Below are positions 32,521 through 40,878 of a stretch of DNA of 64,000 bases, piece by piece; the first letter of the stretch is position 1; every line of letters starts with the position of its first letter. The notes under the pieces are model-generated. The model was not told where the DNA came from, made no database searches, and saw nothing but the letters and a program-made list of their open reading frames with translations. The translations under genes were made by a program, and so were the position numbers. The DNA comes from an uncultured Bacilli bacterium (lineage in GTDB: Bacteria > Bacillota_I > Bacilli_A > RF39 > UBA660), in NCBI GenBank assembly GCA_934098435.1, contig CAKOOV010000001.1:1-64000 (forward strand). The letters are read 5' to 3'.

Positions 32521-33452
32521 CTGAATACTTGTTTTATGAATAATATTATTTTATCTACTAACCAAAGTAAGGCATTTACTCTTTTATCTTGATTATCTGG
32601 TAGTTCTTCTGTCTCTTTATTTTCTTCTTTTGTTGTATCTTTATTTTCCTCTTGGGCTTTGTTATCGTTGCTTTCTTCTTTTTTATCGTCTTTTGTATTT
32701 GTTTCTTTATTTTCTTCTTGAACTATAGGTTTTTCTTCTTTTGGGGCTTCTTTTGTAAACTTTTCAAATTCATTTGTCCAAGCTGCATCATAATATGAAG
32801 TTGCGTCCCCTAATGCCATGTATAGACCATTGTTGTAATGGTATTTCTTTACTACCCCCTTAGTGCCTTGTTTTAATAGCATTGATTTGCCGCCATAACC
32901 TGCTGTTTCATGTAAATATAAATCACTAGTATTATATATTATATCTCCTATTATAAATGGTCTTTCTCTAGTTTCGTTTAATTTTTCTTTTATCATATTT
33001 AGAAATCTATCCCATCCCATATCTAGTGTACGATGTGGACAATATTTGTTAGTATAATCCTGATGTTTTGTTACTTTATCTATGTTCCAATTATATCTAT
33101 TTAATATATCTACGATTAAGTCTACGGCATTTTTTTCTGCTTTAATGAATCTTTCGCCACCAGATAATGAGTAACAGATTTCAATAGCTATACCTTCTCT
33201 ATTTCCTTTGCCATTACCATCAGATGCATGCCATCCATTTCTATTTTCAGGTAGACCTTGTACTATTTCTTTGTCATCAACAGCATAATGAAAAGATGTT
33301 TCGTAGTCATTATTTGTCATGTATTTTATTTCATTTCTAGCAGAAGCATCATTAGCGGTATTATGAACTACTATTCTAGTTGGAGTCATTTCATAAGGGC
33401 ATTTTAGATAGTACCTACTCTCAGGCACTATCATTTTCACTATTGGTACCAT
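32508..33452 (-). CDS. phage-type N-acetylmuramoyl-L-alanine amidase with C-terminal anchor
   Basis: A 314-residue cell-wall hydrolase. An amidase_2/PGRP domain covers about 15-165: VVHNTA, SFHYAVDD, GWHASDG and KYCPHRTLD give the zinc ligands and active site. An SH3-like region follows (about 175-240), then a long Glu/Lys/Asn linker and a C-terminal hydrophobic helix (LLWLVDKIILFIKQVF). Phage endolysins do not normally end in a membrane helix. It overlaps the holin-like gene by 32 bases, a lysis-cassette arrangement without other phage genes. Confidence 0.85.
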   Translation of the reverse strand: MVPIVKMIVPESRYYLKCPYEMTPTRIVVHNTANDASARNEIKYMTNNDYETSFHYAVDDKEIVQGLPENRNGWHASDGNGKGNREGIAIEICYSLSGGERFIKAEKNAVDLIVDILNRYNWNIDKVTKHQDYTNKYCPHRTLDMGWDRFLNMIKEKLNETRERPFIIGDIIYNTSDLYLHETAGYGGKSMLLKQGTKGVVKKYHYNNGLYMALGDATSYYDAAWTNEFEKFTKEAPKEEKPIVQEENKETNTKDDKKEESNDNKAQEENKDTTKEENKETEELPDNQDKRVNALLWLVDKIILFIKQVFRKRK

Positions 33453-33720
33453 TATCTCCCTCCTTTATTAATTTTTCTATATTATGAATAAGATTGTATC
33501 CTGTTTCCGCAAAGACACCACTTAACGATATGGCTAAGTTAAAATCTTTTGTTATTATGAAATATAATATTGAAACTAAAAGACCTACTACTATGTTTTG
33601 TATTATAATAAGGTTATTATTTATATAAGGACATTTTTTGGCGATAAAACCTAGTACCCAGCTAACAATCATTGTTAATAATGTTATTATCAATTCTGTA
33701 TTATGATTTATAAATTCCAT
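33421..33720 (-). CDS. phage-holin-like membrane protein
   Basis: A 99-residue protein with two to three hydrophobic segments (about 9-28, 36-55 and a weaker one at 60-75) and a charged tail, as in small phage holins. The start is put at 33720: AGAGGTG lies 6 bases ahead of it, and the longer reading from a GTG uses that ribosome site as codons. It overlaps the amidase gene. In phages the pair releases the lysin; here it may serve wall turnover or be a phage remnant. Confidence 0.75.
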   Translation of the reverse strand: MEFINHNTELIITLLTMIVSWVLGFIAKKCPYINNNLIIIQNIVVGLLVSILYFIITKDFNLAISLSGVFAETGYNLIHNIEKLIKEGDNGTNSENDSA

Positions 33721-33796
33721 TTTTTTCACCTCTATTCATAATCACTTTATTTTATGATAGAAATGAATCTTTTGTAATAGTGAAAGTCTAAAAAGA

Positions 33797-33828
33797 AAAA
33801 AGATTATAAATTTATAATCTTTTTAAGT
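33797..33828 (-). terminator. terminator of the surface-protein gene
   Basis: Perfect palindrome around AAGATTATAAATTTATAATCTT with A and T runs on either side. Confidence 0.75.
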
Positions 33829-33836
33829 TCTATTTA

Positions 33837-34895
33837 TTAAACTTCTTCTTTTTTGTTTTTCTTAAACCAGTATACTGAATATCCTAGGCTACTCAATCCT
33901 ACTACCCAAGCAACAAATATTAGGGCATTACCTGTTTTAGGATTAACAGCTGGACTTTCAACTTTACAAGTATAGTATACTATATAATGATAGTCATCAT
34001 TATCTATTTCATAATCTACTGTGCTATCATCATTGTTAACTAATGTGCAACCATCTATTTTTGGTGAATCTACACTATCTTTATCACCATTTGATAAATC
34101 ATCTTTTTTATATGGATCATGTACTTTTTTTTCTGTATCTTTATTTATGTATTCTATTTCAGCTTTATATTTTGCATCTGTACATATATCATAAGTAACC
34201 TTATATAATGCTGGAGCTAATACAGTTGGAGAAGCATCGCCAGTATCAGACCATTTATGATCGAAAGATTCAGAATTACCATCTATTGTAAGTGTGCCAT
34301 CCTTATCTACTACAGTATGTTCTCTTGTTATTAAAAATTCATCTTTATTAGAATTTTCCACCTTAGTACGTGTTATTGTTGTAGGTGGTTGTATTGTTCC
34401 TTTAATTAATTCGTCTGTAGAATGTGAGTTATAATTTTGCCCTGAGCCACCGCTTTCTTTATTCCCGTCATCCTCAACAGTATACCAAGAGGCACCACCA
34501 AAATATGTTACATTATCTTTATCCGTTTGTGGGCAACCATTTTCACATTCATTATACTTAACTCTGCCTTTTACTTCATCGTAAAATTGTTCTAGTGTCC
34601 ATGTTTCATTAAATACATCACATTTATCTTTATCATTTTTAAGGCATATCTTGCCTTCTTTTATATTTGTAGCATCAGATGGTAACGCTTTAAATTTTGC
34701 ACCGGTTGTAATTGTTTTATTTTCCATATTTTTAAAGTCGTTTTTATAGTTTATTTCACCGAAGAAATAATAATTAGTATATTCTGTACAAGATTGTTCT
34801 GCTTTTGTTCCTGCTCTTACTGGAACTGCTAATGAAAAAGCTGCTAATGCTGAAATACTTAGTAATCCTACTTTTTTGTATATTTTATTTTTCAT
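33837..34895 (-). CDS. sortase-anchored surface protein with MucBP-like repeat
   Basis: A 352-residue exported protein. The signal peptide (about 1-28) is VGLLSISALAAFSLAVPVRA. The body is Asp/Lys/Thr-rich with several Cys pairs. A MucBP-like module lies at about 240-315 (KAEIEYINKDTEKKV, then DYHYIVYYTCK). The C-terminus has NPKTG, a 20-residue hydrophobic stretch and KKNKKEE, the layout of a sortase cell-wall sorting signal with N in place of L. No sortase gene is in the window. AGGAGG site. Confidence 0.8.
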   Translation of the reverse strand: MKNKIYKKVGLLSISALAAFSLAVPVRAGTKAEQSCTEYTNYYFFGEINYKNDFKNMENKTITTGAKFKALPSDATNIKEGKICLKNDKDKCDVFNETWTLEQFYDEVKGRVKYNECENGCPQTDKDNVTYFGGASWYTVEDDGNKESGGSGQNYNSHSTDELIKGTIQPPTTITRTKVENSNKDEFLITREHTVVDKDGTLTIDGNSESFDHKWSDTGDASPTVLAPALYKVTYDICTDAKYKAEIEYINKDTEKKVHDPYKKDDLSNGDKDSVDSPKIDGCTLVNNDDSTVDYEIDNDDYHYIVYYTCKVESPAVNPKTGNALIFVAWVVGLSSLGYSVYWFKKNKKEEV

Positions 34896-34980
34896 ACTTG
34901 GTTTTCCTCCTATCCTATGATACTTACATTATATAATATTTTTATTTTTATTGCAATAGGTTAGATATAAAATTTAAAAA

Positions 34981-35002
34981 AAATAAGTGTTATCACTTAT
35001 TT
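34981..35002 (-). terminator. terminator overlapping the tsaD stop
   Basis: 9-bp stem AAATAAGTG / CACTTATTT with TTAT loop, followed by T-rich sequence on the minus strand. Confidence 0.75.
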
Positions 35003-36010
35003 ATATTTATACAATGTATCAGTAGCCATAGCTGTTAAGGTTTGATCTGCTACGATACCTTTTTTATATGCATAGTATGCTGCTGCTCCTATCATAGCGG
35101 CATTATCAGTACAATAGCTCATGCGTGGTACTGAAAAATCTATATTTTCTTTTTTACATGCTTCTTCTAAGGTACTTCTTAATCCTTTATTAGCGGATAC
35201 TCCTCCTGCTAATATTAGGTTTTTAACATTATATTCTTTTAAGGCACGCATAGTTTTCTTTGTTAATATAGTTACTACTCTATTTTGAAATGTTGTGCAT
35301 AAATCTTCTTTATTTATTTCATTTCCTCTTTGTTTCTCATTGTGTACTAAATTTATTACTGCTGATTTGATACCACTAAAGCTAAGGTTATAGCTTTTAT
35401 CATCTAATGGATATGGTAAGTCATATGTATCTTTTCCTTCGTGAGCTAATTTATCTACTATTGGACCTCCGGGATATGGTACTCCTATTACTTTTCCAAC
35501 TTTATCATAGCATTCTCCAACGGCATCATCTAGTGTTCCTCCTATTCTTTCAAATGAATAGTCTTCTTTCATATAAATTAATTCACTATGGCCACCTGAT
35601 ACTACCAATGCTATTAATGGAAATTGTAATCTTTTTTCTAAATTATTAGCATATATATGTCCTGCTATATGATGTACTGGTATTAAAGGTTTACCTGTTA
35701 CTAATGCTATTGTTTTAGCTGCTTGAACACCTATTAATAAACTCCCGATTAGTCCTGGCCCATATGTTACTCCAATGGCATCTATTTCATCAAGTGTCAT
35801 ATTGGATTTATTTAATATTTCATCTAATACTATAGTTATATTTTCTATATGATTTCTACTAGCTATTTCGGGTACTACACCGCCATAATTCTTATGTATG
35901 TCTATTTGGCTTAATACTACTGTTGCTATTTCTTCTCTGCCATTTTTAATTATACTCATACTTGTTTCATCACAACTTGATTCAATTGCTAATATATATA
36001 TATCTTTCAT
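34997..36010 (-). CDS. tsaD: tRNA threonylcarbamoyladenosine synthase subunit TsaD
   Basis: A 337-residue ASKHA-fold enzyme that transfers threonylcarbamoyl to A37 of ANN-reading tRNAs, working with TsaB and TsaE. Motifs: AIESSCDETS at the start, HHIAGHIYAN (metal His pair), VSGGHSEL, and LAGGVSANKGLR. One base after rimI, as last gene of a four-gene operon in Bacillus order. Confidence 0.97.
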   Translation of the reverse strand: MKDIYILAIESSCDETSMSIIKNGREEIATVVLSQIDIHKNYGGVVPEIASRNHIENITIVLDEILNKSNMTLDEIDAIGVTYGPGLIGSLLIGVQAAKTIALVTGKPLIPVHHIAGHIYANNLEKRLQFPLIALVVSGGHSELIYMKEDYSFERIGGTLDDAVGECYDKVGKVIGVPYPGGPIVDKLAHEGKDTYDLPYPLDDKSYNLSFSGIKSAVINLVHNEKQRGNEINKEDLCTTFQNRVVTILTKKTMRALKEYNVKNLILAGGVSANKGLRSTLEEACKKENIDFSVPRMSYCTDNAAMIGAAAYYAYKKGIVADQTLTAMATDTLYKYK

Positions 36011-36364
36011 TTACATCACCTGTTTTTCCATTAGTATAGCATCTTCATCACCATAATAATATTTTCTTATGGCTACTTCATTAAAATTAAATTTTTTATA
36101 AAGATTTCTTGCTATATTGTTACTTACTCTTACTTCTAAAGTTATATTATCCACTCTATTTTCTATGGCTATGGATATTAAATAGCTCATTAATTTATTT
36201 CCTATACCTTTACCACGATAGGATGGTTCCACTATTATATTATCTATTTCCATTCTATCATATATCAATGAATATTTTAATCTTCCTAAAATTTGGTTAT
36301 TTTCTATATATGTTATTTCATAGGCAAATGGACTTATATCTTCAAGTTTTTCTTCTTTTAACAT
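36011..36364 (-). CDS. rimI: GNAT acetyltransferase RimI
   Basis: A 117-residue N-acetyltransferase, short for RimI but with the acetyl-CoA loop VEPSYRGKGIGNKLM and the C-terminal NIARNLYKKFNFNEV block. RimI acetylates the N-terminus of ribosomal protein S18 in E. coli. It overlaps tsaB by 7 bases, between tsaB and tsaD, which is its usual place in Firmicutes. Confidence 0.9.
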   Translation of the reverse strand: MLKEEKLEDISPFAYEITYIENNQILGRLKYSLIYDRMEIDNIIVEPSYRGKGIGNKLMSYLISIAIENRVDNITLEVRVSNNIARNLYKKFNFNEVAIRKYYYGDEDAILMEKQVM

Positions 36365-36942
36365 TTCTTCTCCATTGCTTCTGGTAATTTTAAATATTCT
36401 GGGTTCACTGCATGTGGATTTTCACTTGGTAGTTTTTTTGTATATTTTATTATTTCTTCAATATGATATTCACTTTTTTCATCTACTTGTAATGGTTTAT
36501 ACTCTTTAATTAATTCTTCCATTTTAGTAATATTCATAAATTCTTCAGTTATTTTATTATAATCTTTATCATATAATCCTACATAATAATTATCATGTTT
36601 AGCATCTATTTTAGATAAAATATATTCTCCTTTATTACCAATTGCTCGTGCTTTTAATGAACTTATTGTTACTATTCTTATCTTTCTTATATAAGCAAAT
36701 ATTTTAGCTATAGTTACACCAATTCTTATACCAGTAAATGATCCTGGACCATTTACTACAATTATTTCATCAACATCTTTTGGGGATAAATTATTATCTT
36801 TTAGTATGTCTTCAATATATTTGGTTACATAAATTGAATGTTCTCCTGGTATGTTGTTATGTATTTGAGATAATAATTTGTTTTCTTTTAGGAGGGCGAT
36901 AGATACATCTGCTAATGAAGTATCTATAAATAAACTTATCAT
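36358..36942 (-). CDS. tsaB: threonylcarbamoyladenosine complex subunit TsaB
   Basis: A 194-residue, shortened ASKHA protein that forms a heterodimer with TsaD and recruits TsaE. Motifs: LFIDTSLADVSIALL at the start and VVNGPGSFTGIRIGV at about 62-76. It overlaps tsaE by 4 bases and rimI by 7. Confidence 0.94.
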   Translation of the reverse strand: MISLFIDTSLADVSIALLKENKLLSQIHNNIPGEHSIYVTKYIEDILKDNNLSPKDVDEIIVVNGPGSFTGIRIGVTIAKIFAYIRKIRIVTISSLKARAIGNKGEYILSKIDAKHDNYYVGLYDKDYNKITEEFMNITKMEELIKEYKPLQVDEKSEYHIEEIIKYTKKLPSENPHAVNPEYLKLPEAMEKKC

Positions 36943-37388
36943 ATTACAGCCTCACAAATATTTACATATTTTTCACCATGTGGTGTTAATACCATTACTC
37001 TTGAATTTTCTCCAACTATTTTGAAAGTTATATCCAATCTTTCTTCTGGAAGAATATCCTTTATAATATCAGCCCATTCTATTATAGTTACGCCACCTTT
37101 ATCAAAGTATTCTTCTATACCTATATTTTCTTTTGAATCTTCTAAACGATATACATCCATATGATATAGTGGTAGTTCTCCTATATATTCTTTTATTATT
37201 GTAAAGGTTGGTGATGTTACATCATCTATCCCCATTGCCTGTGCAAAACCTTTTGAAAAAACTGTTTTACCACTGCCTAAATCACCATTCAAACATATTA
37301 CCATGTTTGGAAATTTTTCTGATTCAATATTTTGAGCCACAGCAATAGTTTCTTTTTCACTGCGTACTGTTATTTTATATTCATCCAT
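36939..37388 (-). CDS. tsaE: threonylcarbamoyladenosine ATPase TsaE
   Basis: A 149-residue P-loop ATPase that drives turnover of the TsaB-TsaD complex. Walker A is GDLGSGKTVFSKG at about 35-47, switch-like TSPTF at about 60, and DVYRLED, EYFDKGGVTIIEWAD in the second half. First gene of the operon, AAAGGTGA site. Confidence 0.95.
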   Translation of the reverse strand: MDEYKITVRSEKETIAVAQNIESEKFPNMVICLNGDLGSGKTVFSKGFAQAMGIDDVTSPTFTIIKEYIGELPLYHMDVYRLEDSKENIGIEEYFDKGGVTIIEWADIIKDILPEERLDITFKIVGENSRVMVLTPHGEKYVNICEAVI

Positions 37389-37496
37389 TTTATCACCTTT
37401 CTTTTTTCTCTTTTATTATAACAAATATTACAGATAAAATACAATAGCTTTATATTCTTTTTTACATTATTATTTTGTTATGATCAAAAAGTATTT

Positions 37497-37565
37497 GTCA
37501 AAAAGACAGATATATATGGCTTTTTGACGCCACGTAAAACTTAAATTTATTTAAGGTTGAAGTGG
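37497..37565 (+). repeat. hairpin cluster E: constant-loop hairpin plus CCAC/GTGG hairpin
   Basis: A 9-bp stem (37497-37505 with 37520-37528) closes a 14-base loop that still starts AC and ends GG. Two bases later CCAC (37530-37533) pairs with GTGG (37562-37565), enclosing an 18-base inner loop that also begins AC and ends GG and can itself fold. It lies between tsaE and htrA, not after a plus-strand gene. Confidence 0.55.
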
Positions 37566-37570
37566 AAAAA

Positions 37571-37597
37571 AATAACCTAGAATTAATCTAGATTATT
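37571..37597 (-). terminator. terminator of htrA
   Basis: 11-bp stem with one mismatch (37571-37581, 37587-37597), followed on the minus strand by seven T. Confidence 0.75.
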
Positions 37598-38705
37598 TTG
37601 ATTCTTCTAAGGTTACCTCAACGGTATTTTCTTTTCCATCTCTATTATATGTTATTTTAATTGTATCGCCTGGATTATGTTTATATAATTCATATCTTAA
37701 TTTGGCTACTGAAGATATTTTTTCATCTTCTATTTTTGTTATGATATCATTTTTTTGTAAACCTGCTTTTGCTGCTGGAGAAGATGATACTACTTCTAAT
37801 ACTGCTACTCCTTCAGTAACGTCTTTTGGTACTTTTATACCAGCTTGCCATAAATAATAGCTATCAGTTATATCTAGCATACTTACACCTAAATATGGTC
37901 TTGATACTGTTTTACCAGATTCTATTATTCCTGCATATGATAGTGCATCTTCTATAGGAATAGCAAATCCCATTCCTTCAACACTATATTTACTTGTTGA
38001 TGTTCCTTCTTGAGTTAATTTTAATGAATTTACACCAATTACTTCTCCATTAACATTACACAATGGTCCACCACTATTACCAGGATTTAAAGCTGCATCT
38101 GTTTGTAATACTTTCATATAATAGTCTGAAGTTGTTCCTGTGAAGGATACCGCTACTAAACGATCTTTTCCTGAAAGTATTCCTTTTGTTACTGTACCAC
38201 TATATGTATCTCCTAGTGGAGCTCCTACTGCAAAAGTTGTATCTCCTAATTTTATATCTTTAGTACTTCCTAATGTTGCAACTTGCTTAACACTAGCTGC
38301 TGATACAGTAAGTACTGCTATATCCGCATATGTTTCTCCACCTAATATTTTTGTATCGGCAGTAGTACCATCACTAAATATTACTTTAGCAGAATCTCCT
38401 CCTGATATAACATGATTATTTGTCATTATATATGCTGTTGAGCCTTCTTTTTTATATACGAATCCTGTACCAGTAGATATTGCTGAACCATTCTTATATG
38501 TTTGTACTGTTACTGTTGCATCATATATTTTATCTACTGCTCCTGAAATGCTATTTTCATTTATAGTATAATTACCACCACTTCCACTTGTGGTTACTGT
38601 TCCTTTATTTAATTGATTTATTACTAGATATGACCAAGAAGCTCCTAGTATAAATGCTAAAAAGACTAGTAATGGAATTATTATTTTATTATTTTTTTTT
38701 GTCAT
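37593..38705 (-). CDS. htrA: membrane-anchored HtrA/DegP serine protease with PDZ domain
   Basis: A 370-residue HtrA-family protease. A membrane anchor lies at about 8-30, a trypsin-like domain with His98 (NNHVISGG), Asp128 (ADIAVL) and Ser211 (NPGNSGGP), and one PDZ domain at about 280-368. It degrades or refolds misfolded proteins outside the membrane. The start is set at 38705, with AGGTG 6 bases before; the longer GTG reading overlaps that site. It begins only 5 bases after the Abi/HEPN gene stop, so they form an operon. Confidence 0.9.
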   Translation of the reverse strand: MTKKNNKIIIPLLVFLAFILGASWSYLVINQLNKGTVTTSGSGGNYTINENSISGAVDKIYDATVTVQTYKNGSAISTGTGFVYKKEGSTAYIMTNNHVISGGDSAKVIFSDGTTADTKILGGETYADIAVLTVSAASVKQVATLGSTKDIKLGDTTFAVGAPLGDTYSGTVTKGILSGKDRLVAVSFTGTTSDYYMKVLQTDAALNPGNSGGPLCNVNGEVIGVNSLKLTQEGTSTSKYSVEGMGFAIPIEDALSYAGIIESGKTVSRPYLGVSMLDITDSYYLWQAGIKVPKDVTEGVAVLEVVSSSPAAKAGLQKNDIITKIEDEKISSVAKLRYELYKHNPGDTIKITYNRDGKENTVEVTLEESK

Positions 38706-38710
38706 TATTA

Positions 38711-39637
38711 TCACCTACCTATTATATTTATATAATCTTTTGGAAAGCCCATTCTATCAAGTACTCTATCTATTTCTATAGTATCTATTCTTCCATCTAA
38801 TAATTCTATTTCATACTCTATTTCTTTCATCATTAATCTGAAGTTTTTCTTATTTAATAGTATTTTAAATATTATTATTACTGCAAATAAGTCATTTTTT
38901 CCATATATATATTCTCCATCCATTTTTGGTATATTCATTTCTTCATGGTATTTTGTATCTGGTATTACTCTTTCTGTTCTATGTTCATAAACTATATCTT
39001 CATGAGCACATAAATTACGATAATTTGATAATATTATTAAAATATCTTGTAATACTTCAGGTGTTGTTCCAAATATGTCCGCTACTTCTATTTGATCATC
39101 TTTCTTTAGTATAGTATATAATTCACATACTATACCAAATGATAATACTTTTACTAATACCCATAATGGTATGTAACCATAATTATTCATATAATGAATA
39201 GTAGCATTATGACTTGATGCATTTATTCTTATTTGTCTTTTCATTTTATTTATTAGATCATGTACTCTTTTTATTTTATCATGGTCTTGAGTAAAGTTTT
39301 TTGGATTTAGATAATCTTTTTCACGATAACCATATTTTTTTGATAATTGATATGAAATTACGGATTTTAATTGATTTTCTATGACTAATACATTTTTAAA
39401 TATTATATTCCTAAAATTTCTATCAAATTCAAATAAGGAGTATACTTCGTTAAATGTCGTTCCAGATATGAATTTGCTTTCTTTATTCCGTGACATAAAA
39501 AGATGCCGGTAACCCATTATAAAGAAATAATTTTCTCTTAATAATATTTCTTTTGTTTCTTCTTCATCTTCAATAATTAATCCTTTATTCTTTAAAATAT
39601 CTACTTGTTCGTTTATTGTTTTAAATATTTTTTCCAT
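38711..39637 (-). CDS. Abi_2 (AbiD/AbiF-like) abortive-infection protein with HEPN motif
   Basis: A 309-residue protein of the Abi_2 family. ENYFFIMGYRHLF near residues 35-47 and FDRNFRNIIFKNVLVIENQL near 71-90 are the family's conserved blocks. RNLCAH at 207-212 is an Rx4H HEPN ribonuclease motif. Members are linked to phage abortive infection by RNA cleavage. The start at the ATG 39637 is preferred to a GTG 12 bases upstream; the ribosome site is weak either way. Stop is TGA. The htrA gene follows 5 bases later. Confidence 0.82.
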   Translation of the reverse strand: MEKIFKTINEQVDILKNKGLIIEDEEETKEILLRENYFFIMGYRHLFMSRNKESKFISGTTFNEVYSLFEFDRNFRNIIFKNVLVIENQLKSVISYQLSKKYGYREKDYLNPKNFTQDHDKIKRVHDLINKMKRQIRINASSHNATIHYMNNYGYIPLWVLVKVLSFGIVCELYTILKKDDQIEVADIFGTTPEVLQDILIILSNYRNLCAHEDIVYEHRTERVIPDTKYHEEMNIPKMDGEYIYGKNDLFAVIIIFKILLNKKNFRLMMKEIEYEIELLDGRIDTIEIDRVLDRMGFPKDYINIIGR

Positions 39638-39751
39638 TTGTTCACACACCCATTATTCTTTTATATATTCCATATTCACCTTGCCTTCTACTTGCATATT
39701 ATATTACTTAATTGTGGGATAATTAAGGTATAAATATAGAAAATAGTTAAA

Positions 39752-40108
39752 TTATTGTATTTTGAAATATATTCCTTTTCTTATTAATAGTTCGGATGAA
39801 TTATGATCCATTGGAATATATCCTTCTTTTAATAGTTCTTCTATTACTATCATATTATAATTTGCCGCAAATAATATGTTAGTTAAAAGTAACATTAGTA
39901 TACACACTATAATTCCTATTTTAAATGGTATAAATGCCATTATTAGTGATGATACTGCTACTTCAGTTAATAGCATAATATAGAACATTTTGTAATTCTT
40001 TTTTTTGATAGGATATAAAAAGCCTAAGTATATCATTTCTTTTATAAATCCGTAATCACATTCTACTGGTGGATTATATTCATCATATACAAGATATATT
40101 TTTTGCAT
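39752..40108 (-). CDS. small two-helix membrane protein (possibly DUF2628-like)
   Basis: A 118-residue protein with two adjacent membrane segments at about 43-80 flanked by soluble ends. The start (IYLVYDEYNPPVE) and end (GYIPMDHNSSELLIRKGI) are polar. The FLYPIKKKNYKMF stretch before the membrane part recalls DUF2628 proteins, but the match is weak. Standing alone between the Abi gene and cwlD, on the same strand. Confidence 0.6.
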   Translation of the reverse strand: MQKIYLVYDEYNPPVECDYGFIKEMIYLGFLYPIKKKNYKMFYIMLLTEVAVSSLIMAFIPFKIGIIVCILMLLLTNILFAANYNMIVIEELLKEGYIPMDHNSSELLIRKGIYFKIQ

Positions 40109-40162
40109 ACCATCACCTATTATAAGTATATACTTTTTTTGATTTTTTGAAAAGTGTTTTTG

Positions 40163-40822
40163 TTATTTTTGATAATATTTTTCTATTGCTTCCGCTATTA
40201 AAGTGATTAATTTGTTTTGATATTCTTCTTGTCTTAATAAGTAATTCTCATCAGGATTAGATATAAATCCTGCTTCTATTAGTACTCCAGGATATTTTAT
40301 ATTTTTATACATATAATAATTATTTTCTTCTTTAATTTCTCTAATGTTATTTATTTTGTCCTTTAAAGTATTTGTTATTGCTTCCGCTAATAGTTTATTT
40401 TCTTTGTTATTTTGATTATAAAATACTTGAAGGCCTTTCCATGATGGTGAAGTACTAGAATTTAAGTGAATGGATATATACATATTGGGTTTTATAGTGT
40501 TTATATATTTTGCTCTATTATATAAATCGCTTCTTTTTCTCTCTGCTGTTCTTACTGATAAATCGTTGTCTTCTTCTCTAGTTAAATATACTGTTGCTCC
40601 ACGTGATGTTAATTCTTTTTCTAATTTTTTTACTAGTAGTAAATTTAGTTCTTTTTCTACTATTTTACCATTCTTTGCTCCGGAATCTTTACCTCCATGA
40701 CCAGCATCCAATATAATTATTTTGCCTATTAAATTTAAATTATTGATTGAGGCTGTAACATTTGGTAAAGATATTGTTAAAAGAAAAAAACATATTAGTA
40801 TTAATAGTTTATATTTATTCAT
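40163..40822 (-). CDS. cwlD: N-acetylmuramoyl-L-alanine amidase, CwlD-like
   Basis: About 219 residues: a signal-anchor (about 5-22) and a single Amidase_3 domain. Zinc and catalytic residues are visible in LDAGHGGKDSGA, KELNLLL, YISIHLNSS and IEAGFISN. The size and lack of any binding domain fit CwlD, which removes peptides to make muramic-lactam in spore cortex so that spores can germinate. A vegetative amidase cannot be excluded. Start at 40822 by AGGTG spacing; partner pdaA is not in the window. Confidence 0.8.
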   Translation of the reverse strand: MNKYKLLILICFFLLTISLPNVTASINNLNLIGKIIILDAGHGGKDSGAKNGKIVEKELNLLLVKKLEKELTSRGATVYLTREEDNDLSVRTAERKRSDLYNRAKYINTIKPNMYISIHLNSSTSPSWKGLQVFYNQNNKENKLLAEAITNTLKDKINNIREIKEENNYYMYKNIKYPGVLIEAGFISNPDENYLLRQEEYQNKLITLIAEAIEKYYQK

Positions 40823-40878
40823 TATATACACCTATTAATATATATGTTTTCATTTTTATTATATACTATGTGATTTAT

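Noticed and set aside
38711..38713. Reassignment of TGA to tryptophan as in Mycoplasma
   Set aside because: TGA ends the Abi gene, and conserved Trp positions (for example in MrnC-RlmB region proteins, AgrD and SpoIIR) use TGG.
38706..38714. Longer GTG starts for htrA, cwlD, clpP, spoIIR, yidC, mntP and the holin-like gene
   Set aside because: In each case the GTG is part of an AGGTG or GAGTG ribosome site for an ATG or TTG 4-8 bases downstream, a recurring pattern in this genome.
40594..40609. CCACGTGATG inside cwlD, resembling the parS core
   Set aside because: Only the central CACGTGA matches; five of the flanking consensus bases do not, and it is in coding sequence.
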